A stretch of DNA of 64,000 nucleotides, from contig NW_020654748.1 in assembly GCF_003589595.1 (NCBI RefSeq), positions 5,823,338 through 5,887,337 on the forward strand, in the 5' to 3' direction. Positions 56,481 to 64,000 of the stretch are shown here, piece by piece (positions within the stretch are counted from its first letter, which is position 1; each line of letters begins with the position of its first letter). A program made the position numbers and the translations under genes. This DNA comes from Hyposmocoma kahamanoa. Lineage: Eukaryota; Arthropoda; Insecta; Lepidoptera; Cosmopterigidae. The notes below the pieces were generated by a model. That model was not told where the DNA came from and searched no databases. It was given only the letters and a program-made list of their open reading frames with translations.

Positions 56481-57491
56481 AATAAAATCATATTATATAA
56501 TAAAGGCATTACAAAATTAGTTTTATTGAACATAAATATCAAATACATATTATTTAGCTGAAAGAAAGTAAGAAATAGTTTTCATAAATTCCTAAGTCGT
56601 ACCGGCACGATTAAGGAATTTTCAAAAACAGTGCAAAGTGCAAGTATTTTTTTAGTTATTTAAAACTTTCCTTATGTAGTTTCTTATTTTATTAATAAAA
56701 CTAGTACCTATATCTTTATGGCCTTGTTGCCAAAACCAATAAATAAAAAATTAAAATAAAGATGCTCTAAATTGCATTGCGTTCTCAAGGCGGCGTGTGA
56801 TCTATAGTCTTTACAATACACAATCGTACCGTGAAGAGCCCTTTACTTTAGACTGTTATTATCGCAGCGACATAAAGTTCAATGTAGATCACAAATACGG
56901 TTATACATAAGTGTGTAGTGTAATGATCTAATTCCATAACAAAATAGAAATCTGTGTAGTTCGTATATCTGATTGCGAGATTATACGCCTGAAAACCTCG
57001 TTCGTCTTACAATGTTTACTCCCTTTTATGTCTAATAATAAAGTTAAACCTATGCAGGTGTGGTGGAGACGTGAAGATAGGACGGGCTTTCAAATCATAC
57101 AAAACCCCAATGCCGCAAAGCCGACACTTTGAGTATCTAATGGAACCCGGTGGTTCATCTACATACGTGGATCAAACTTTTGTTCGGTTGGAATGCGAAT
57201 GAAATGCGGCCGTGCTATGGTTCCGCTCTGATTTTCAGAGGCGCCTTTATAACCGTTCTTTGAGTGCCTGAAAGCTTTACATTGGAAAGAATTTGCCTCG
57301 TTCAGGAATTATACACTTTTTTATTAAGTCACTTATGGTACGACCGGTACGGTATTAATGTCGCTATATTTTAATTTGATCACTATTATAGAGAATATTT
57401 TAGATTGATTTTATTGAAGCTTCGCAAATCTCTCACAGGAGCCGCATACGGCGATTAAAACCGAAAAAAAGAAACACAAAAGTTAAGTTTA

Positions 57492-57672
57492 ACTGCCTCC
57501 AAGGCCGAACGGTTGCCACGCAGAGGTCCAGGGTTCGATTCCAGGGCCGGGAGGAATATTTGTATGGCCTACATTTATTTCTCTCGTGAGTTTTGGTGCA
57601 ATATTTGTGGTTGTCCATGTGGGTGTTCATGGCACCCGCTATACAGGGTCTCCCTGGTACGGGGTCATATCT
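57492..57672 (+). repeat. SINE-1, copy 3
   Basis: Head 'ctgcctccaaggccgaacgg' lacks about 14 bases between the boxes. It is followed by 'gggttcgattccagggcc' and the usual body to 'ctccctggtacggggtca'. Confidence 0.85.
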
Positions 57673-57677
57673 GCTGA

Positions 57678-57795
57678 CTCGGTCTGTAGCTCACCTGGTA
57701 GACTAGTGACCCTAGTTTGATGTATACACGCAGGTTAGAGTCCTCACGAAGGAATTTTTGTTTGTTCGATTTTTGCAGTAATAATTGTAACTACA
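57678..57795 (+). repeat. SINE-3-like, tRNA-derived
   Basis: The head reads 'ggtctgtagctcacctgg' and 'aggttagagtcctcac', then a tail with 'ttgttcgatttttgcagta'. It follows SINE-1 copy 3 with a gap of five bases. Confidence 0.6.
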
Positions 57796-57804
57796 CTTTA
57801 TTTG

Positions 57805-57945
57805 GACTTAAAATCGCGCATATTTGTTTTTTTTTTTTCATGTCCGTCAATATACTTGTAGAGAGGCCTAACGTTTTGGTTTGAAAAAAGAAATAAACAC
57901 GATTTTACAGCCCAAAAAAAAATTGTTTCATTTCTAATGTTGTTT
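57805..57945. mobile_element. Penelope-like ends, inverted pair
   Basis: A plus-orientation piece ('cgcgcatatttgttttttt') faces a minus-orientation piece ('gaaataaacacgatttta' to 'gtttcatttc') with only about 50 bases between. This is a collapsed element. Confidence 0.65.
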
Positions 57946-58149
57946 GATCTACTGGTTTTTTGTGGCTACTATTAAACTTACCTTCAGCTTTTATAGAAAA
58001 ATGTAATTTTTAATTAATTTCGACTTAATCAAATCTCTTTATATAAGATCGTTTAAGTTTATGTATTTATGTACATTAGTAAAGACTACTTAAAACTACT
58101 TAATTGTCAAACATGACATATTTTAAACCCCTAAAAGTTGTATCGAAAC

Positions 58150-58478
58150 TCGAAACAATAAATATACGCGATTTTTCCTACATCCAAAAATATAGTTACT
58201 ATTTCTAAATAGTTAATTTTCCCTAAATCCAAAAGAAAATAAAAGTGTTAATTATATGGATCTAGAAATAATGTTGAATTGTTCGTATATATTTATTTTA
58301 ATTTTTAATTCTAAATTCAAATGTTATAAATTGCAATGCCCCAACAGGGTTCATATACTTTCACTGTGATAGTTTTTAAGATCAACTTTAAACAAATTGT
58401 ATGTACGTGCAGCAATAATGAATAAATGAAATAAATAGTTTCATTTCCATAGTGTAGCAATCGCGAAAACCTAACCTA
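58150..58478. mobile_element. Penelope-like terminal pieces, separated
   Basis: 'aacaataaatatacgcgat' at 58158 and 'aaatagtttcatttccata' with 'caatcgcgaaaacct' at 58434-58478 are halves of the same minus-orientation end. They are separated by about 240 bp of AT-rich sequence that may be an insertion. Confidence 0.5.
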
Positions 58479-58554
58479 ACCTGCTTAACAACTTATTCCT
58501 GAGCAACATCTTCCAGGTAACCCCTAAGTGATTTACAATAAAAGAAAAAAATTC

Positions 58555-58675
58555 TTTCTCTTCTTAATCTGCCTTAAGAATGAGCAGTAGAGTTTAATCA
58601 AAGCGACGATTTCAAGTGTCATTTCCTTACTTACGCAATAAAGATTCTTTGACTTTGATTTTGACTCACTCAGTA
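58555..58675 (+). repeat. LINE 3' end with TTTGAC-type tail
   Basis: Ends 'aaagattctttgactttg', followed by a short TTTGA repeat. From memory this is a tail type of lepidopteran LINEs. The body is too short to assign. Confidence 0.5.
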
Positions 58676-58729
58676 GAAAAAATAATAAATTAGCGGCAAA
58701 TATACATTTTGTGTAAAATAATTTTTAAT

Positions 58730-58930
58730 CGACTTCAAAAAAAAGGAGGAAGTTCTCAATTCGGTTGTATGTTTTTTTGTATGCATGTTACACGATAACT
58801 CCGACACGATAACTGATTTTGATGATTCTTTTTTTTTTTGTTAGTAAGAAGTGGTCCCATTTAAATTTGAAGAAAATATTCCACCTCTAAGGGTGGCAAA
58901 CTAGGAGATGAGTACCTTTTAGGTCGGCTT
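58730..58930 (+). repeat. Rep-C repeat
   Basis: Runs from 'cgacttcaaaaaaaagg' through 'aactgattttgatgattct' to 'tattccacctctaaggg', collinear with 41977-42170. Confidence 0.7.
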
Positions 58931-59778
58931 TTTAAGTACTCTGTACTGAGATTATTCGATATTGTTACAAAAGTTATTAATTATGAAATACAACATTACC
59001 TACCCAAGTACTATATGTATATGTACCAGTGGTGAAGGTTACGTTACATATTTTTGAAAAAAAAACTCAGCTGGAAACAGAAAGCCAGTTTTCCAACTTG
59101 TACATGAATTAACGGCATAATGTAGTATTCAGTCACCCACTACCAATTTCACCACAAAAGTAACCAACGAAAACACCAAAAATAACAAACAAGCACTGAA
59201 ATAATTCTTCCTGAAAATGACCACACAAGTGCGCATGAACATTATTGTTTCCAACAAAAACAAATACTACCAACAGGACGTCACAATTGGGATATTAGTT
59301 TCTTATCTTAAAGCAATAATGCAACACTTACTCTTTACTGCCGAAACAGCATTATCTTTCTCGCTTGTATAAGGCATTGCCTATTTTATTACTCTACTCC
59401 CTCTGCCATATAATTTTGCGTAACTGAAACAATACGGAATATGGTTGTATTACCGTCTCGGCTTAATTACACATGGTCGTTTTTTTCATAAGAGTAAAAG
59501 AGACAGTTGCTCTGTATGTACTACTTCAGTATAGAAAAGGAACTCTGCGATTGCCTTGTCGGATTGAACAGTCAGGCGTTTTGTTCTCGGAATGGCAAAC
59601 TACGCAGCTACATTTTCAAATGAAATACTCAGGTTGTGCAGATTAGCGTATTTTTCCTCGAATAAGAAATTTATATAATTATGACTGTTCTCTACTCAGA
59701 CTACATACAAATTACAAATGTATTACATAATTAAATTTTAGTATGCCAAAGAATAATTATTATTATAATTAATATTAT
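58931..59778. other. No recognisable gene
   Basis: AT-rich. Nothing was recognised. Confidence 0.5.
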
Positions 59779-59825
59779 ACTTCCCTGGACGAACTCTTTG
59801 ACAAGGAGCTCTAATGCTACTAAAT
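59779..59825 (-). repeat. Family A repeat, 5' end only
   Basis: 'cttccctggacgaactc' to 'gctctaatgctactaaatt'. The rest is absent, so it is truncated at the 3' side. That is unusual for a retroelement that inserts from its 3' end. Confidence 0.85.
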
Positions 59826-59880
59826 TTAATTATTTTGTAGGCATTGTTTCAGTTCATAGTCGCTCCGCTATTCCTGTAAG

Positions 59881-60145
59881 GCTAGCATGACAGGGCGTGC
59901 CAAGCGTGAGAGCGACACGAAGCGCGAGATACTGTTATTCTCGCATAGAGATCTCGCGCTTTATGTTGCACTTAAGTAAGTCGCACCTTGTCGTGCTAGC
60001 CATACAGGGTGCGACTTGCACGAGAGCGATATAATGTGCGAGATGCTGCTATTGTTGGGTAATCTATAAAATGGTAATGGGTAATAATATAGATAATCTC
60101 GCGCTTTTTGTCGCTCTCGCGCAAGTCGCGCCCTATCGTGCTAGC
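59881..60145. mobile_element. Two fused palindromic elements
   Basis: The first foldback is 59881-60000, with 50-bp arms and a 20-base loop. The second is 59995-60145, with 50-bp arms and a 51-base loop. They share the hexamer 'gctagc', which also marks both outer ends. All four arms are variants of one sequence containing 'agggygcgacttgc' and 'agcgcgagat'. No ORF is present. This looks like a MITE inserted into or duplicated beside a copy of itself. Confidence 0.85.
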
Positions 60146-61792
60146 GCTACTGCTTACGGTAGCGGTCATGGTAACGACGGGGCATGGTGTGCTAGGAATA
60201 ACAGGTTGTGGAAGACGAAAAGTCACTCTTAATTAGCATCAAAATGATCAGAGAATAAATAACTTAATTCGCAATTGGTTGTGATCTACAGTGGCCATGG
60301 CGTCCGGAGGCAATCATCAGGCTGCCTCAGGCAACTTAAATCAACTGACACCAGCAATGTTTCACGTGTTTCACAGACAAACTCTGATATGCTGGACTCT
60401 GAGCTAGAGAACCAAAGGTGATATGTTCTGTGGTTCGTGAAGTCATCATCATCGCATCACAACGGGCCATCTTTTGTACTTACAGACAATTGTGATCAAC
60501 CATGAAAAGGTGCCGTAGGGTTCCTCGTCTACTGTCACACAATCCTTTCTTTCTTCCTTTTCTTTGACAATCCTCTCTTGTTGTGGAGGTCTCCAGTGTG
60601 TCGACCAGGGCAGCGCACCTTGCCCATATACTTCGACTATTAAAAATATTACATACTGGTCTACTCGCTAACCTCACTTAGATGACGAAGTAGGATATAT
60701 GTACTAACACATATCATAGGCTTCAATTAACACCACCGAGACTCACGTTGTTACGAAAGCGAAGCGCGCAGCGTCATAACTAAAGCTTTTTCTGTCTGGC
60801 TTAAGCCAATGTAGCGTTAACAAGTGTAGCGAATCCCTAATATAGGACTCCAGAATCTCGACAAATCTTAAGTTTCAGGACCAGGACCAGGACTCGCCAC
60901 GTGGAAATAACATTTCCGTAGATACTCGTAATTATTATACTCTTCACAAACGATGCGGTAAGAATGAAGTAATTCTTGATAACAAAAGAAACAATTAAAT
61001 AAATGTTGAAAGGAATCCCGTTGTAGGATAAGCTAGCCTTTGTGAACATTTTTTTTTAATTACGTTACTTCATAATTTGTTTAAACAAGTTGGTTATATT
61101 ATTAAAAGTTTCCCAAGCTTGTTCGTTATTCCTACATTTAAATCTCTTGATTATCATATTCTCGTTTATATTTTTCGGTGAAGAAAAACATTGTGACGAG
61201 ACCTGCACACATTTGCAAAGCAATTTAATGATGTGTAAAGTTCCCAATACGTATAGGGCTCACGTGGGAATTACAACAAAAGCCCAACAAAGCTGTGCTC
61301 ACTAGTGAAACTTTATATAGGCTAATTATTATTTTTTATTATCTAAACAGTGAGTTTTAGGACATTATGTAAACAAATACTTTAAGTACCGACAAGATCT
61401 GTAAATAGACCCGCAGGTCCAAATTTAGATATCTTGATCCGTTAGATATAGCACTTACATAGAGAAACGTTCACAGGGCCATTACGGAGAAGGTAATAGT
61501 CTGTTACTAAATGCATTGTGCAGTTATGCCGACCGTTCAAGGAGATCTAGCCTTAATGAACTGGTGAGGAGAACAAAGAAAGTTTAATATAGATAATTAA
61601 ATTGATTTCTACAATGTTATAATCTCTTGTAAATTTCTGTCTCAATAGTAAAGATCGAGAAAACTCAAGGCTCTAAATAAGTATCTAGTTATTGTTGAAG
61701 TTAGTACTTTGTTTCGAAAATAAATAAAAGTAGATGGAAAGACACAAGAGGTCCCTAACGGTTTAGGTAAAAAAAATATTTTTTTTTATAAT
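60146..61792. other. No recognisable gene
   Basis: A minus-strand ORF of 65 codons (60480-60677) and two of 60-70 codons near 61 kb were not recognised. No dispersed repeat was seen. Confidence 0.45.
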
Positions 61793-62043
61793 ATCGAGTC
61801 CTTAGCTTTTCGTGATTGCTAGACATAGGAAATGAAATTTTTTTTTTAATTAGCAAAAAATAGATTATTTTTTATAATGTTTTAACAATATAATTTTTTA
61901 TGAATTTTTTCGGACGGAACGGACTTTTCGGGCCCTTAGAGGTCAACCGTGACCATGGGACCTGTAAAGGGCCAGAAACGTCGGTTTGTTTGGAAAAACA
62001 AATATACGCGATTTAAGTCCGGAAAAATAGTTGCATGTCCTAT
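61793..62043. mobile_element. Penelope-like element reduced to an inverted pair of ends
   Basis: The plus-orientation end 61795-61850 ('cctagcttttcgtgattg'-like start, 'acataggaaatgaaa') faces the minus-orientation end 61927-62043 ('gaccatgggacctgtaaag' to 'ggaaaaatag'). About 75 bp of AT-rich sequence lie between. The right end is nearly identical to that of the 13.6-kb element. Confidence 0.75.
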
Positions 62044-62482
62044 TTACAAATATAGTTGATGAAAATATAAATGCGCGTTAAACACCGTCTAGCACTAGGA
62101 CGTTACAATACCAAAATAGAGACACCCTGCGTTTCTAGTAGGATAGCCACGACGCACTTAAGGTTTGAGACAGTGAAGAATGAAAACAAAAAGTGTTAGA
62201 AATTCAGCAAGATTTTTTTTTATTTCGAGCTGAGGTCGACTCTTAATAAAAAAAGTACAAAATGAAACTTAGTTAGAGCCAGCGAAAATATTTTTATTTT
62301 TGAGCTAAGCCAGAGGTAATTTTTTTTAAAACGACCTAAGAAAACAAGGATCAGGAGAAAAGAAATTAATAAAAACAGAAAATCAGTAAAATTTATAACT
62401 AGGTACTATAATTTACAATTTTATGTCAGCTTCAATAATAATAATATTTCTTCAAATATATAGTTATAAAGGGACAACATTT
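62044..62482. other. No recognisable gene
   Basis: AT-rich. Nothing was recognised. Confidence 0.5.
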
Positions 62483-62850
62483 TAGTAGTAATAGAGCTCC
62501 TTGTGAATGAGTTCGTCCAGGGAAGAGCTGCCTCCTTACCTAGTTCTGCTGCGTAGTTTTGAAGGGTGATAAAAAAAACAAATGTTGGACAACATCACAT
62601 ACGATGTCTGATCCCAAACTAAGTAACTAAAGCACTTATGTTTTGGAAATCGGAAACAACGACGGTACCACAAACACCCAGATCCAACCAAACATACGAG
62701 GTGATGGTGAAATTACAGACACATGAGTCTTGTCAACTTATGTCTCAGGTTGACAGGCGCAGTGTAGCACTGCAACTGCTGTGGACAAACGTGTCGCTTA
62801 CCACCAATCGCAACGACTTGTTCGTCATGTCACTTGGTTTCATAAAAAAG
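62483..62850 (+). repeat. Family A repeat carrying a nested SINE
   Basis: The 5' part (from 'tagtagtaatagagctcc') is interrupted after 'gaagggtgat', and the 3' part resumes at 62700 and ends in an A-run. About 60 bp near 62755 is also missing. Confidence 0.85.
62571..62699 (-). mobile_element. SINE-2, 5'-truncated, nested in Family A
   Basis: The reverse complement contains 'ccaaaacataagtgctttag' as in the SINE-2 copy at 6090-6235, and ends in a T/A-rich tail. The flanks carry 'ggtgat' at 62565-62570 and 62700-62705, a 6-bp target duplication. Confidence 0.7.
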
Positions 62851-63482
62851 CAGGAGGGTGCTCAATGAAGGTAAGCAAAGGAGCGTCAATTTGTAAACGA
62901 GAAAAGTAGGGCAAGGAGCGAGGGACTGAGACGATTCAAGGATGTAGCATGCTCCACAAAGAAGCATAAAAAAGAAAGTAACAGCTGAGTATAGAGGTTT
63001 CTATATGGCCACCAAATCTCCCTAGCTAGCCTCAATGGCTGCAACAGTTTCCAGTGCACCACAAAGACTTGTAACCATACGACTGTTACTAGATGTGTAC
63101 TGTGGAAACAGAAAAGCCCCCACCACCTTGTTTCATCATCCCTTGGGATCTGCAACGGCCCAGGTGGAAGTCCTTGAATCGACTTCGCACTCAGGTAGGT
63201 CGACGCAGAGACAAGGTGTGTAAATGGGGGTTCAGGTCAAACCTGATGTGACTGCATGCCCCAGCGTAGTTCGTGCAGCACTTGCTCGTGTGCCCCTCGT
63301 GCTTTAATACAAGGTAAGATCTCTATACGGCTACGTATAGCGTAGTCAATTTGGCAGCATACTATTCAAACAGCGCCGGCACCGATGTAGCGCCCGGGTG
63401 CAATCAATACCATGGCGCCCTCTAGTAGACACGCAATTAAAATGGAATACATACAGTCATATTTTCCCTAATGGTCGGAAAT
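62851..63482. other. No recognised gene; GC-richer 63040-63310
   Basis: Overlapping ORFs of 62 and 89 codons on opposite strands. The GC-richer block looks like mobile-element coding sequence by composition, but I cannot name a domain. Confidence 0.35.
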
Positions 63483-64000
63483 TCGACAATTATTTATTTA
63501 TTTTATACCAACAGATTACACAGAATAAATAAGTAAAAATATATATATAAATCAATTATTCATTAATGTACTAATATTTAAGGTAAATAAATGATTATAA
63601 GATCGGAATAAATAGTTGATTGATGTAAATATAACAATACAATTGTGACAATTAAATATTTTGTGAAAGATAAAAGAAATAACAATGAAAATAAACCATT
63701 AAGCTGTAGGAACACGCAATTTACATTTAAATTTATAGAAAGAATCATTAAAAATGTCAAGACCAGTTGAATTGTAATTGTTAATTGTGTTATAAGAACG
63801 ACACATTCTACATAAAGGCGAATTCAGAAGTATATTTGTACGACAAGGTGAGACATAAAAAAGTTTTGTGATTCTGTGTCTGGTATAATTAAATGGACCA
63901 CAGACTTTTATGCGTTCTTGGATTTGGTCACAATTAATGATACCATTCACAACCTTGTACAGAAAAAGGAGATCAATAATTTTTCGACGTTCATGGAGAG
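63483..64000 (-). mobile_element. LINE 3' end running off the window
   Basis: On the minus strand the ORF at 63699-64000 is followed by about 200 bp of AT-rich 3' sequence and an AAAT-type tail at 63492-63505. The 5' part lies beyond the window. Confidence 0.65.
63699..64000 (-). CDS. Non-LTR retrotransposon ORF2, C-terminal part (partial)
   Basis: The minus-strand frame is open from the window edge to the stop at 63699 and reads LHERRKIIDLLFLYKVVNG, IINCDQIQERIKV and TRHRITKLFYVSPCRTN. It then has ILLNSPLCRMCRSYN and FNDSFYKFKCKLR. The pattern 'RR...L.FLYK..NG' followed by 'TR....F.....RTN...NSP..RMCR' is the C-terminal region of Jockey/CR1-type insect LINE proteins, where it follows the reverse transcriptase. 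No frameshift is visible in these 100 codons and the 3' tail is intact, so this is the best-preserved LINE end in the window. Whether the full ORF is intact cannot be judged, because it leaves the window. It is distinct from the EWNSLPA-type C-termini at 8746 and 33705. Confidence 0.7.
   Translation of the reverse strand, partial: LHERRKIIDLLFLYKVVNGIINCDQIQERIKVCGPFNYTRHRITKLFYVSPCRTNILLNSPLCRMCRSYNTINNYNSTGLDIFNDSFYKFKCKLRVPTA

Larger units (their letters stand above)
55436..57491. other. No recognisable gene; AT-rich with local repeats
   Basis: Contains a perfect short hairpin (55896) and a degenerate tandem array (56285). 'taagtcgtacc'-like words recur at 55820, 56030, 56052 and 56593. 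No ORF of note was seen. Confidence 0.45.

Noticed and set aside
1..64000. A coordinated multi-gene system such as a defence or biosynthetic cluster
   Set aside because: No two adjacent intact host genes were found. All recognisable coding sequence is transposable-element remnants in unrelated orientations.

Overview
The window is almost certainly nuclear DNA from an insect, most likely a moth or butterfly. It is AT-rich, and I recognise no host gene, rRNA, functional tRNA or CRISPR array in it. The lepidopteran call is inference. It rests on the mixture of repeats: a very common roughly 330-bp interspersed repeat (called Family A here), tRNA-derived SINEs, several non-LTR retrotransposon reverse-transcriptase ends, a Penelope-like element with a GIY-YIG endonuclease, a mariner, and many palindromic MITE-like elements. 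There is a 10-base assembly gap at 9541-9550. The window reads as intergenic DNA or a large intron.

Layout. 1-12.2 kb: a Family A end, a TA-flanked MITE, two SINE types, a LINE-like tail repeat split by a GC-rich insert (8.06-8.54 kb), and a LINE C-terminus. A further Family A copy at 11.7 kb carries a nested retroelement with a 10-bp target duplication. 12.3-14.6 kb: an unexplained 123-codon ORF, two Family A copies, and a Penelope-like element that keeps the end of its coding region and is bounded by an inverted pair of the same terminal sequence and a 13-bp duplication. 14.6-24.9 kb: Family A, palindromic elements, Penelope end fragments and a 1.25-kb foldback. 24.9-37.7 kb: SINEs, Penelope fragments including an inverted/direct chimera at 32.2-32.66 kb, and a LINE C-terminus. 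37.77-39.03 kb: an inactive mariner on the minus strand. 39-45 kb: dense Family A copies, one with a 412-bp GC-rich insert, then a 726-bp deleted hAT element. 45-56 kb: LINE fragments from at least two types, SINEs, and a second copy of the 24.6-kb MITE. 56-64 kb: simple tandem repeats, SINEs, Penelope ends, two fused foldbacks near 60 kb, and a LINE 3' end that runs off the window.

None of the genes work together as a system. All recognised coding sequence is fragments of transposable-element proteins, and most are 5'-truncated or frameshifted. What stands out is structural: nested insertions, inverted duplications and compound palindromes. Family names (Family A, SINE-1 to SINE-4, Rep-C, Rep-E, Rep-F) are labels made for this window. 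They were defined by comparing copies by eye, so most boundaries are uncertain by about 5-20 bases.
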